Source: Patescibacteria group bacterium UBA6164
Lineage (GTDB): Bacteria; Patescibacteriota; Gracilibacteria; BD1-5; UBA6164
Reading direction: 5' to 3'
Assembly: GCA_002422305.1 (NCBI GenBank)
Contig: DIUG01000019.1
Location: 26,739 to 74,543 of the forward strand
Length of the DNA stretch: 47,805 nucleotides
The notes under the pieces were generated by a model. That model was not told the origin of the DNA. It worked only from the letters and a program-made list of their open reading frames with translations, and searched no databases. The translations under genes were made by a program, and so were the position numbers. Below, one piece after another: positions 1-10,995 of the stretch. Each line of letters opens with the position of its first letter. Within the stretch, counting starts at the first letter, position 1.

Positions 1-35
1 TAATTTTAAAATTATTTCCCTACAAGTATATTAAA

Positions 36-3000
36 CTATCTAATCTTAAAATCCTCTTTTGATACAAAATGTATCATATCATAACTAGTAAAAGTTTTTT
101 TCAATTGTTTATAAAATATTACATCATTTCAGAAAAAATTAGATAATTTATCTCAAATATTTTTTATAAGTCCTAATTGGAACATCATATTAGTGTCAGT
201 AAATCATACATACATATTAATGACTCAATTACTAGTAAAAGTATTTGTATCAATTTGATTTATAAAATATTTAGGTATGTTCGTATTATCCATTAAATAA
301 AATGATCTAATTCATAATTTATCAGGTGTAGCAAAAAATACTAAACTAGAATTATCTCAAATAACTTTATCATAATTACTAGAATTGAAAATATGCACAT
401 CATCCAAAAAAGTATCAGTCTTAGATAAAATTCATACTACTTTTACTTTTTCAAGTCAAAAGAAATTTTTAAGTTCATCTCAAACTCATTTTATTAATCA
501 TAATTCTATCATCATTCTAGCTTCCATATATCATATAACTACTTCATCATTTTTAAGTGAATTTATTCAAGATGAAAGTTTAAAATATTGTGGAATATTA
601 TCATTAAATATAAATATCTTTGGAGCTAAGTCTTCTTCTATATTTATTTTATTTTTTGAATTAACTACAAAATTTGTAATACTAGTTAATACTTTATCAT
701 TATTTTTTGTATACACTTTTTCAAAATTATAAGTTTGACTTACACTAGAAAAAGAAATAAAAATAGAAAGAAAAAATATAACTAATAATGAAATACTTAC
801 ATAAGAAAAATATTTATTTTTAACACTTATTTTTAAAAGTAAAGAGTTTACAACAACAGAAACACTACTTAGAGCCATAGCTAATCAAGCAAGTTCAGGT
901 TTTAAATATAATCAATAGCTAATAAATATTCATGCTGCTATAGGTATTCCTAAAGAATTATAAAACAATGAAAAAAATAAATTTTGTTTTATTTTTGAAA
1001 CAGTTTCTTTACTCAAATTTATAGCTTTTACTACATCATTTAAATCATTTTTCATAAGTACAATATCCGAACTTTCAATCGCTACATCATTTCCAGATCA
1101 CATACCAATTGCTAAATCACTATTCATCATGGCTATAGAATCATTTATTCAATCTCATACCATTGCTACTTTTATACCTCTTTTTTGTATTTCTTTGATT
1201 ATATTTCATTTATCTTGAGGTAATACTTCAGAATATATATTTTCAAGTTTTATTCATACTTTATTTGCTATATAATTAGCTGATTTTTTATTATCTCAAG
1301 TAATCATAAACACTTCTATTCACATATTTTTTAAAGTATTTATAGCAGTTATAGAAGTTTCTTTAACTTCATCACTTACAGATATTAAAGCTAATATTTC
1401 TGTAGTATTTCATAAAAATAAAACTGTTTTTCATTCATTAACTAATAATTCATAATTTTTTAAAATAATATCATTTATACCTATTTTATAATCCTCTACT
1501 AAAGATTTATTTCAAATTATATAATCTATTTCATTTATTTTTCAATTAATTCATTTTCAATTAATTATTTTAAAATCACTACTTTTTACTAATTCTATAT
1601 TTTTTCATTTAGCATAATCAACTATACATTTTGAAATAGGGTGATTTGAATTATTTTCTAGTCAATATGCTATTTTTAATAATTCATTTTCTTTTATTTT
1701 TCAAAATATTTTTATATCTTGTAGTTTAGGATTTCAAACGGTAATTGTTCATGTTTTATCTAAAGCTACTGCAGTTATATAATTTGCTTTTTCTAGTGCA
1801 GATCATCATTTTATAAGTATTCAACTTTTTGCTCAAATACCACTTCAAACTATAACAGCAGTAGGAGTAGCTAATCATAAGGCACAAGGACAAGAAATAA
1901 CTATTACACTACAAGCCAGAAGTAGAGCATTTTCAAAAGTAGAAGATAATACAAAATACCAAACTATAAATGTAAAAATAGATAAAATAATTACTATAGG
2001 AACAAATATTTTAGATATTCTATCTGCAAAAGATTCTATATTTGATTTTGATAAACTAGCTTCCTCTAATAAATTAATTATTTGAGACAGCATAGTTCAT
2101 GATCAGATTTGAGTTGATATTATTTCAAAACTCGTATGTTTATTTAATGTTCAAGCAAGTACTTTATCTCATATATTTTTATCTACTGGTAAACTTTCTC
2201 AAGTAAGCATAGATTCATCTATAGATGCAAATCAAGTAGTTATTTTTCAATCTACTGGTATTTTATCTCATGGTTTTACCAAAATAGTATCTCAAATTTT
2301 TATTTTTTCTATATCTACTTCTATAAAATTATTATTTATTTTTACAAAAGCTGTTTTTGGAGCTAATGATATAAGTTTTGTAATTGCATCATTAGTTTTA
2401 TTTTTTGCACTTGTTTCTAAGTATTTTCAAAAACATACAAATGTTATTAATAAAGCTGAAACCTCGAAATATATTCATTCTATTTTCATACCATTTAATC
2501 ATATAATACTTCATGTATCTAGATAAAATTTTATAAAAGAATATATACTGTAAACAAAAGCTACTGTAGTTCATATAGCTATTAAACTATACATATTAGC
2601 AGTTTTTTGTCTAAGTGCAGCATAAAATCATCTATAAAATACTAATCATAAACTGAATTGTATAATCGTAGCTATTAATAAAGAAATAATAGCCATATAA
2701 GGCATTATTATTTCATTGTAACTCAATCATTTTATAAAATCATATACCATAAAAATAATCAATGGTATAGATAATATAAATCAAAACATACTTTTGTATA
2801 GCCATATTTTAACTTCATCCTCGGCTTTTAATTCACCATTTTTAGCTCTATAACCTGATTTTTCAATAATTTTTATTATTTCGTTTTCAGTTATTTTAGT
2901 TTCATCATATTCAATCATAGCTTTATTATTTCAAAAATTTACTTTTGAACTGATAATATTTTGATTGTTAGATAAATTTGATTCTATTATTTTAGAACAA

Positions 3001-3044
3001 CTTGAACAATGCATTCAAGAAATATTTAATTTTGATTTTTTCAT
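36..3044 (-). CDS. copA: Copper-type P1B ATPase (CopA-like) with long C-terminal extension
   Basis: Predicted Cu(I) exporter of the cytoplasmic membrane, 1002 aa. An N-terminal HMA domain carries GMHCSSC (Cys13, Cys16). The P-ATPase core follows, with the phosphatase-type TGES loop, the membrane metal site CPC at about 385-387, the phosphorylation motif DKTGT at Asp429 and GDGIND in the hinge. Many of these glycines are TGA codons. CPC plus HMA supports Cu(I)/Ag(I) specificity. The core ends near residue 737, where CopA proteins normally stop. The frame then continues through an extra membrane helix (about 746-769) and about 230 residues containing two similar repeats. The ATG at 3044 follows an AT-rich leader with a trinucleotide repeat. 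The stop is TAG at 36-38. The downstream HMA-cupredoxin gene suggests a copper-handling group. Confidence 0.93.
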
Positions 3045-3045
3045 A

Positions 3046-3091
<46 letters not shown>

Positions 3092-3139
3092 TAGTTTTTT
3101 TTGATAATTTGAGAAGCTAAAAAAAAGGTATTATTAAAG

Positions 3140-4456
3140 CTATTTAATAATTATTTTCCCTTGTAACATTCACATAGAACCACACACTACTTCATAAGTT
3201 CAAACTTTAGCATTTTGTATTTCATAATCAATAGCTTGTCATTTTAAAATATATGATATTTTTGAATTTAATTTTGGTATCAATTGAGTAGACATACATC
3301 ATATTCAATTTGAATCTGGAACTATAGTTATTTTATAATTTTTTCATTTTTCTAAAATTAATTCTTTAGGATCCATTTGATATCAATCATGTCCTACAAT
3401 AACTTGTTCAAAAATAATATTTTGTTCAGTATTAATATTATTAACAATTTGATTTGAATTATTATTTATATTATTAAATCACAACAAATTATATGAATTT
3501 GAAATAGTTGTTAATCAGAAAAAAATTAATATAGCTGCTATTATTTTATTAAATACTGGAAAATTTTTTCATTCAAAATAACTAGAACCTAATCAAATAG
3601 AAAATAAAACAGGAAAAGTTCATAATGCAAAAAATAACATAACTAATCATCAAGCTAAAAAACTACCACTACTAATAGCTATAAGTTGTATAGTTTGAGT
3701 GAATCAACACGGTAAGAAAAAAGTCAAAACTCATACAATTGGTGAATACTTAGGTTTTCATATACTTTCTATTTTTGAAGCAAAACTTTTCGGCATATGT
3801 AGTCAAAATTTTGTAAGTGAGGGGATTATTCATAATAGATTTAATCACATATATAAAAGTAATATACCAACTAAAAATGCAAGAATAGATGAAAAAGAAA
3901 AATTTAAACTAAATATTTTTCAAGTAATTCAAAGTATTCATCATAAAATAAAAAATCAAATAATTCTTCATAATTGAAATCATAACTGTACTTTTATATG
4001 TCACTTTGGTGAATGAGTACTATCTATATATTTAGAAAATCATATAATAATTCATCAAGTTATTGCTAAACAGGTAGAAACAGATGCAATTAATCATACT
4101 AAAAAAGCTCATGAATAACTCATAGTAGAGGTATCTGGTAAATATCTATTTAAATCAAATAGTCATGAAAATATATATAAAATAATTATTACTAATAATA
4201 CTATTATATTTAACATAAATTTTCATATAAAATCATTATTAGAGTATTTATTATGTTCTACAACTTTGTATCAATTTTTTTCTATTATTTTTACTACTTT
4301 TTCATATGTTTGTTTATTTTCATAATCTATTTCTATTATTCATTTTTTGTAACTTAACATTAGTAACTGTACTCAATTAAGAGATTTTAATTCTTTTTCT
4401 AGAATTATTTCACAACTAATACACTGCATTCATTTAACATTTATTATTTTTTTCAT
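3140..4456 (-). CDS. HMA - TauE/SafE-like membrane - cupredoxin fusion protein
   Basis: 438 aa with three parts. The N-terminal HMA domain has GMQCISC near residues 9-15 and resembles copper chaperone domains. The middle is a polytopic membrane region of the sulfite exporter TauE/SafE or DsbD-like type, with many hydrophobic helices. The C-terminal cupredoxin-like domain has GCMSTQLIPKL and then VVCGSMGM, arranged like the Cys/Met ligands of a type 1 copper site. The protein probably moves or senses copper across the membrane together with the CopA-like ATPase 95 bp downstream. HMA/SafE/cupredoxin fusions are known in bacteria. The exact substrate is inferred. The start is ATG at 4456, after a hairpin; the stop is TAG. 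Confidence 0.85.
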
Positions 4457-4478
4457 TTTAAATTTTTAAAATACTAAA

Positions 4479-4534
4479 AAACTATCTTTAAAATATAAAG
4501 ACTAAAAAGCCTAACTTTAAAATAAAGATAGTTT
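4479..4534 (-). terminator. Hairpin with T-run between the Cys-rich gene and the HMA fusion gene
   Basis: A perfect 12-bp stem AAACTATCTTTA/TAAAGATAGTTT encloses about 32 nt that can pair further (CTTTATA/TAAAG parts). On the minus strand it begins directly after the TAA of the Cys-rich gene and is followed by TTTTTT. This fits a rho-independent terminator or attenuator between the two copper-related genes. Confidence 0.65.
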
Positions 4535-4535
4535 A

Positions 4536-4961
4536 TTAAATATTTGATTTAATGATTTTAATAAGATTGCTATAAGAATAATTTTTTATTTTTCGATTAA
4601 ATAAAGGAGGAGATGTTTTTTTAACTAAATTTTTATTTGAAAATGAATTTAAAGAAATAGCATAAATATCAATAAAATTTATAAAATTTATTTTTTGAAT
4701 CTTATTATTTCAGTTTGATATATTTGAAACACTTGATACTATAAATCATTTCGATTTAAAACAACATTCATGATTACAATCTGAATTATCTTGTTCTAAT
4801 ACTTTATTATCACAACAATTTGTTTGAAAATTTGAACTATTATTATGATTTTTTATTTCATGATTTAAATTTTCTTGTATAGCAAAAGTAATCATAGAAC
4901 TTTGAAAAAATCCTACAATTATATATACAAGTATCATAAAAAATGAAAATATATATTTCAT
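4536..4961 (-). CDS. Small secreted Cys-rich protein, possible metal binder
   Basis: 141 aa, no family recognised. The first about 28 residues form a signal peptide or membrane anchor (MKYIFSFFMILVYIIVGFF). An acidic segment follows with NCCDNK, DCNHECCF and two further His (seven Cys/His within about 25 residues), suited to soft metals such as copper or zinc. The C-terminal half after the TGA-coded Gly is basic and polar. The position upstream of the HMA-cupredoxin and CopA genes suggests a role in extracytoplasmic copper binding, but this is inference from context. ATG at 4961, TAA at 4536-4538. Confidence 0.7.
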
Positions 4962-4977
4962 ATAATTTATTATTTTT

Positions 4978-5013
4978 TAATTAATAAATAAATTGTAATC
5001 TATTTGTTAATTA
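4978..5013. repeat. 13-bp inverted repeat upstream of the Cys-rich gene
   Basis: TAATTAATAAATA (4978-4990) pairs with TATTTGTTAATTA (5001-5013) with one wobble. It lies between the pilT-like stop and the start of the Cys-rich gene on the minus strand. No T-run follows the stem in that direction, so an operator or leader hairpin is more likely than a terminator. Confidence 0.45.
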
Positions 5014-5038
5014 AGTCAAAAATTAATTTACAATATTT

Positions 5039-6082
5039 TTAATCTTCTTTAAAAAAATTAATATAATCTTTTTCATCAACTATTCAATGTTCTTTTAGTT
5101 TTTCTGCATATTTTTCCATTGTTATCATTCATTCTTTACTAGATGTTTCTATTATAGATTGAATCATCTCTATTTTTCAACTTCTAATTAAATTTTTTAC
5201 TCAATTATCTACAATTAATAATTCAAAAATTCCAACTCTTCATCAACCAATTTTTGGAATTAATTTTTGAGATATTACTCATTTTAATGTAAATGATAAT
5301 TTTTCTCTTACTAAAAATTGAGTATTTAGGGGGAAAAAACTAATAAGTCTATTTATAGATTGTACAGCACTTCAACTATGAAGGGTTGATATTACTAGAT
5401 GACCTGTTTCTGCTAATTCTAAAGCAGATTTAACTGTTTCAGGATCTCTAAGTTCTCATATTATAATAACATTAGGATCTTCTCTAAGTGCAGATTTCAA
5501 AGCAGATGAAAAACTTTTTGCATCTCTTCATATTTCTCTTTGAGAAAAAGTAGATTTTTTATCAGTAAATAAAAATTCTATAGGATCTTCAATAGTTAAA
5601 ATATGTTCTGATCTTTCTTGATTAATTTTTTCTATAATAGATATCATAGAAGTAGATTTTCATGATCAAGTAGGTCAAGTAATTAAAACTAATCATTGTT
5701 TTAATTGTGTAAATAACGATGTAGCTGGTGGCATCATTAAAGTTTTCATATCTATAGTATTACTTGAAATTCGTTTTAAAACAAAAGCTATTTTTCATAA
5801 TGTATAAAATGCATTTACTCTAAAAGAATTTCAATTAGAATGAATATATGAAAAATCTATATCATTTTTTTCAGAAAACTTTTTTAGCATTTCTTCATTT
5901 CAATTTAATAATTCTGATAATATCTTTTTTATTTCTTGATTTTCTATAACTCATGATTTATCTAAAGAATTTATAATTCAATCTACTCTAAATTTTATAG
6001 TTTTTCATTCTGTTATATGTATATCTGAAGCTCAAATCTTTATTGAATATTCTAATATCTTTCATATTAATTCATTGTTCAT
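5039..6082 (-). CDS. pilT: PilT/GspE-type secretion ATPase (twitching motility)
   Basis: 347 aa, the usual PilT length. An N-terminal PAS-like segment includes ASDIHITEGK (compare ASDLHLT in PilT). The Walker A motif GPTGSGKST is at about 136-144 with three TGA-coded glycines. The Walker B region DPNVIIIGELRD and the His box TGHLVISTLHS follow. PilT hexamers retract type IV pili at the inner membrane. In Absconditabacteria and Gracilibacteria, pili are thought to serve attachment to host cells. The gene stands alone here; no pilin lies in the window. ATG at 6082, TAA at 5039. Confidence 0.92.
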
Positions 6083-6112
6083 TTTTATTTAATTATTATA
6101 TAAAATTATTAC

Positions 6113-7657
6113 TTAAAGTTTGTATTCTTTTCTTTTAAAAAAACTAAAAAGAAATACTCATATTAATATTGTACCAAATACAAAAAATGTTCCATTATAT
6201 CAGAAAAAATTTATCAAAATTCATCAAACTACAAGTCAAAGTACATTTGCTAAATTTCATAGCATTTTTATTGGTGCCGATGAAGCATTTGAATCTATTT
6301 GTTTCAAATTGTTTTTATCTGCATAAGTATTATTGTATTCCATGGAAAATTCTCATTGAGATAGTGGCATACTAGCAGCATATCATAAACTATTTAATAT
6401 TCATAATATTAAAATACCTATCAAAGTATCATAAATTCAAAATAAAAATATTGAAATTCAAGATAATAAAACTCAAAATAATAATACTTTTAATATTCAA
6501 ATCCTATTTCATAAATCTATAAATGGAATTTGTGCTCAATATGCTGGTATAGCAAGAATAGCTATAAAAACATATGCTGTAAAAATATTATTTAAATTAT
6601 ATTTTTCTAAATCAGTAGAATTTTTTACTAAAATTTCATCTATAAAATCTATTAAAAATGTAATTACAAAAGTATCCCAAAATCAAAATAAAGTAAAAAT
6701 AAATCACATTATTAACAATCTGACATTATATGGTTTAATAAATAAAACATTATAAAAACTTTTCATATCTAGTAAAGTAATATCATAGATTTCTTTATAA
6801 TTTATAGAATTTTTTAATTCAATAGGTTTTAAAAATAAAAATTTTATATTTTTAGTTTTTTCTAATATTTCAGATTTATTTGATAAAATAGTTGTTTTAT
6901 ATTCATTTATTGAATTTAGTATATTATCTTTTTTATTTAATAATTCATCTTTTGTTATTAGTTTTATATTTTTTAAATCACTAAAATTCAACTCATTTTC
7001 AGAATTATCAAAATATTTTATAGTAAAATATATAAAAAATATTATTAAAATAACCAAAATAAATATAGCTAACAATATATTAAGAGCTAATATAATACCT
7101 GAAACTATTAATCATACTAAACTTCATATTCAATAATAAATATTTCTTTTTGAAAATAACATAGAATATTCACTTGGATCAGAGTTATTCATCATATATG
7201 AGTAACTTGTAACTTCTCATATTTCTTTAATAATTCAATATAATGAAACTGAAATTAAAAGTAAAAATATATTAAAAAAAGATCACATTAAGATTTTAAT
7301 AGTTTCTAAAGATAAATCTAGAGAAATATCACTTAGACTTACAGAATCTGCTTGATATATAAAATATAAAAATATTAAAGATACAAAAAACATTAAATAA
7401 GCTCAAAATAAAAATATTTTTTTAGGATCAAAATATTTTTGTAGTACTCAAATAGGACTATCAGACAAAAATGAAATAAAATTTCAAAGTCAAAGAAATA
7501 GTCATACTAATAATGCACTTTTTAATTCTATTAAAAAGAAAAATACTAAAGTAAAATGAAAACACATCCAAACAAAAGATGATACAAATGTATAGTTAAA
7601 AAAGTTGTTTTTTTTAACCTCATCAAATTTATTGTCTAATACTAAATAATTTGCCAT
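6113..7657 (-). CDS. Polytopic membrane protein, MFS-like
   Basis: 514 aa, rich in hydrophobic segments throughout, with a larger soluble loop rich in Lys, Glu and Asn in the middle (about 215-310). The segment SDPSEYSMLFSKRNIYYG followed by GSLVGLIVSGIILAL resembles major facilitator proteins of CPR bacteria. The C-terminus LFSFFKRKEYKL is a typical short cytoplasmic tail. The transported substrate cannot be told. The start ATG at 7657 abuts a perfect 20-bp inverted repeat that could control expression. The stop lies 30 bp before the pilT start, so the two genes may be co-transcribed. Confidence 0.65.
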
Positions 7658-7658
7658 A

Positions 7659-7711
7659 AAATAAATATACTAATATAAATTTATATATAACTTATATTAG
7701 TATATTTATTT
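7659..7711. repeat. Perfect 20-bp inverted repeat in the divergent intergenic region
   Basis: AAATAAATATACTAATATAA (7659-7678) and its exact reverse complement (7692-7711) are separated by 13 bp. It lies one base upstream of the MFS-like start and 185 bp upstream of sufS. In the MFS transcript it would be a strong leader hairpin touching the start codon. As DNA it could be a dyad operator. The region holds no gene. Confidence 0.85.
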
Positions 7712-7896
7712 GTTTTTTGCAAAATATAGACATTTATTTTTATACAAATTTTTATGAATAAGAAATAAACATTGTAAAATTTGTAATTTAGACTTTTTTT
7801 ATTATAATTTTTGTGAAAAATATTGTTAGTGAATTAGTTTTAAAGTATTTATAAAAAAATATTTTTAATTTTATATTTTAATTTAATTGAAAAAAG

Positions 7897-9090
7897 GTGG
7901 ATATTAAGAATGATTTTCCTATATTTGAAAACAATAAATGATTAGTTTTTTTAGATTCAACATCATCTACACAAAAACCCAAAATGGTTATAGAATGAAT
8001 AAAATATTATTTAGAAAATAGTTATTCAAATATTCATAGATGAATTTATGATATAGCTATAGAATCAGAAAATTTTTATAATAAGTCTAAAGAAAAAGTT
8101 GCAAAAATGATTTGAGCAAAATCATATAAAGAAATAATTTATACATATAATTCTACATATGCTTCAAATATATTAACTTGATCATTTAGAATAAGTAATA
8201 TATTAAAAAAATGAGATAAAGTTTTACTTAGTATTGTTGAACACCATGCTAATATTGTACCATGGCTTATTTTAAAAGAAGAAATAGGTATAGAAATAGA
8301 GTATGTTTCAGTTAATGAAAATTATGATTTAGATTTTGATGATTTTTTAAAAAAATATGATGAAAAAGTAAAGGTTATTTCTTTTACACATGTATCAAAT
8401 GTAACTTGACAAATTTTTGATTTAGAAAGAGTATGAAAAAGTAAAAGACCAGATACTTTGTTTATAGTTGATGCTTCTCAAAGTATTCCTCATTTTGATT
8501 TAAATGTACAAAATTTAAATGCAGATTTTTTATTTTTTACATGACATAAAATTTTGGCAGATTCTGGTATATGAATATTATGGTGAAAATTAGAGTTATT
8601 AGAAAAATTAAATCCTATTTTTTCATGATGATGAGCTATATGAAAAGTTAATGAATGTTCGTTTACTTATTCTAAAATACCAGATAAATTTGAACCAGGT
8701 ACACCAAATTTAACTTGAGCAGTTAGTTTATTGAAAGCTATAGAATATATAGAAAAAATTTGAGGATTTTCAAAAATTGAAGAAATAGAGTATGATTTAA
8801 TACAATATTCATTAAAAAAATTTAATGAAAGAAAAAAAATAAAACTTATTTGAAGTACAAAAATAGAAAATAGAGTATGAGTTTTTAGTTTTATAATAGA
8901 ATGAATTCATTCTAATGATATAGCTGATATTATGGCTGAGAATAATATTTGTATTAGATCATGACTTCATTGTGCTCATCCTTTTTTCAATAAATTAGGT
9001 ATTAATAATACTTCTAGAATGAGTTTATATTTTTATAATACAATAAGTGATATAGATATTTTTTTTAAAATCTTAGATAAAATCATATAA
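7897..9090 (+). CDS. sufS: SufS-type cysteine desulfurase
   Basis: 397 aa. It takes sulfur from L-cysteine for Fe-S cluster assembly and is a PLP enzyme of aminotransferase class V. The N-terminus FPIFENNKGLVFLDSTSSTQKP matches the family. EHHANIVPW is the SufS signature, TGHKILADSGIGILWG carries the PLP lysine (K218), and IRSGLHCAHP carries the catalytic Cys359. The start appears to be GTG at 7897, because the frame is closed just upstream by TAA and the first internal ATG lies inside the conserved N-terminus. It is preceded by AAAAAGG, one of few Shine-Dalgarno-like sequences here. No SufBCD or SufU gene is in the window. Confidence 0.93.
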
Positions 9091-9160
9091 ATCTTAAACT
9101 AATAAATCAAGTTTTAATTTAGATAAAAAAGTTATAAAAATATATTATAGTATTTTTTTA

Positions 9161-9189
9161 TTGCAATTATTAATATTGTAATATACTAT
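9161..9189 (+). promoter_or_regulatory. Possible promoter of lepB-truB
   Basis: TTGCAA (9161-9166) lies 15-17 bp before TATACT/TACTAT (9182-9189) in the 135-bp gap before lepB. The background is so AT-rich that such matches occur by chance. Confidence 0.3.
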
Positions 9190-9225
9190 ATATATTAATT
9201 TTAATAAAATAATTGAAAAATAATA

Positions 9226-9876
9226 ATGGATAAAAAAGATATAATAGATTTTTTTAAAGATTTAATATTTATAGTAGTAGTAGTAGTAGTAATAAAAACT
9301 TTTATAGCAATGCCTTTTCAAATAAATGGGCAATCAATGTATTCTTCGTATTATGATAAAGAATTTATTATAGTAGATAGACTTACATATAGTTTTGTAG
9401 AACCTAAAAGATGAGATGTAATTGTTTTTAAACCTTATATTAGTGATGAAAGAAAATATTTTTTAAAAAGAATTATAGGGATACCATGAGATAATATTAA
9501 AATAGAAAATTGAAAAATTTATTTGAAAAAAAATGGTGAGATTAATTATAAAGAGTTAGATGAAAAGTATTTAAATCCTGAAAATAAATGATTTACTTTT
9601 GTTTGAGGAAGTAGTGAAATGCATGAATACTCTATTTGAGAATGACAATATTATGTATTGTGAGATAATAGAAATCATTCAACTGATGCAAGAGATTGTT
9701 TTTCTAGTTGTGCTATAATTGGTAGAAGTTTTTTTATAAATAAAAGTGATATAACATGAAAATTATTTTTAGATTTAGGTTATTTTAATATTAAAACTTT
9801 TTCATTTATACAGCCTGAACTTTGAATAGATACAAAGCCTAAATTTTTTAATTCACCTAGTAGTTTTGAATACTAA
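9226..9876 (+). CDS. lepB: Signal peptidase I
   Basis: 216 aa, S26 family. It cleaves signal peptides on the outer face of the cytoplasmic membrane. One N-terminal membrane helix (about 13-29) contains six consecutive valines coded by a GTA repeat. The catalytic Ser37 is in NGQSMYSSY and the Lys81 general base in YFLKRIIGIPGD. YYVLGDNRNHSTDAR is the conserved box near the C-terminus. Several of the glycines, for example the G of IPGD and LGDN, are TGA. truB follows after 3 bp, so the two form an operon. Confidence 0.94.
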
Positions 9877-9879
9877 AAA

Positions 9880-10746
9880 ATGAATAGATTTTATTTAATA
9901 GATAAACCTCTAAATGTTACAAGTTTTGATGTTATAAGAATTCTTAGGAAAAAACTTAATTTTTCAAAAATGTGACATACTTGAACATTAGATCCTCTTG
10001 CAACATGAGGTCTTTTAATTGCAGTTTGAAATTACACTAAACTTATACCATATTTTGAAAAAGATATAAAAGAGTACGAATTTAGTGTAAATTTTGATTG
10101 ATTTTCAGAATCTTTTGATTTATGAACAACGGTTTTATATATTTCAAAAATAAAACAACAAGAAGCAAAAAAAAATATTACAATAAAAAAGATTAAAGAT
10201 TTATTAAAGCAAAATTTTACATGATTAATTATGCAAATACCTCCAAAATATTCTGCATTAAAACTTTGAGGTAAAAAAGCTTTAGAAATGGTGAAATCAT
10301 GAGAAGTTTTTGAAATGAAAAGTAGGGAAGTAACTATAAAAAAAATAGAATTACTTGATTATAATTATCCTAAAGCTAATTTTTTAGCTACAGTAAGTGC
10401 TTGAACATATATTAGAAGTATTGCTTTTGATTTAGGTAATTTTTTTTGAACATGATGATATATAATAAATCTTAGAAGAACAAAGATTTGAGAATTAAAT
10501 ATTTTTTTATGACAAAAATTAGATGATTTTGATATTGAAAAATCATTAGATATAAAAAAATTATTTAAAAATAAAGTTTTTATTACATTAGAAAAAAATA
10601 TTTTAGATAAAATAAATAGTTGATTAAAGATTATATGAAAATTTGATTATGAAATATGACAAGATTTATTTGTATATGATTGATATGAAGTTACAAATAT
10701 CGTGCAATATGATTGAGAATACCTAATACCAATAAAAAAGATATAA
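9880..10746 (+). CDS. truB: tRNA pseudouridine-55 synthase
   Basis: 288 aa. It converts U55 in the T-loop of tRNAs to pseudouridine. The N-terminus FYLIDKPLNVTSFDV and the catalytic motif GHTGTLDPLATG (Asp38) are diagnostic. QIPPKYSALKLGGKKALEM and SAGTYIRSIAFDLG are further TruB blocks. It is just downstream of lepB in the same orientation and probably co-transcribed. The tRNA-Lys gene begins 173 bp after the TAA. Confidence 0.95.
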
Positions 10747-10875
10747 TTTTTTCAAATAATAGGAGTTTAATATATAGTATAATTTAATTATAACGAATTA
10801 TTTTTATAAAAATTTAAAAAAAGTTTGCATTTATTAAATTTTTTTATAAAATACACGAGCTTTAAGAGAATATTT

Positions 10876-10912
10876 ATATTTTTTATACTATTTGTAATAA
10901 TATAAAAAATAT
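10876..10912. repeat. Perfect 12-bp inverted repeat upstream of tRNA-Lys
   Basis: ATATTTTTTATA and TATAAAAAATAT are spaced by 13 bp and end 8 bp before the tRNA. TATACT (near 10885) and TAATAT inside it look like -10 elements, so this is also the likely tRNA promoter area. The rest of the 173-bp gap after truB shows nothing else. Confidence 0.5.
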
Positions 10913-10919
10913 AACAAAA

Positions 10920-10995
10920 GGGATATTAGCTCAGTAGGTAGAGCAGCTCCCTTTTAAGGAGAAGGTCCTGGGTTCGAGCCCCGGATGTCCCACCA
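10920..10995 (+). tRNA. tRNA-Lys (anticodon TTT), CCA encoded
   Basis: A full cloverleaf can be folded: acceptor GGGATAT/ATGTCCC with one G-T pair, D-stem GCTC/GAGC, anticodon stem GCTCC/GGAGA (outer pair mismatched) with loop CTTTTAA, T-arm CTGGG-TTCGAGC-CCCGG, then A and an encoded CCA. The anticodon TTT reads AAA/AAG. It is much more GC-rich than its surroundings. The 3' half overlaps, in antisense, the end of the serine recombinase frame, which suggests the prophage attachment region is at or in this gene. Confidence 0.96.

Noticed and set aside
9091..9125. Hairpin AAACT/AGTTT after sufS as terminator
   Set aside because: Only five clean pairs in a very AT-rich stretch and no clear T-run; expected by chance.
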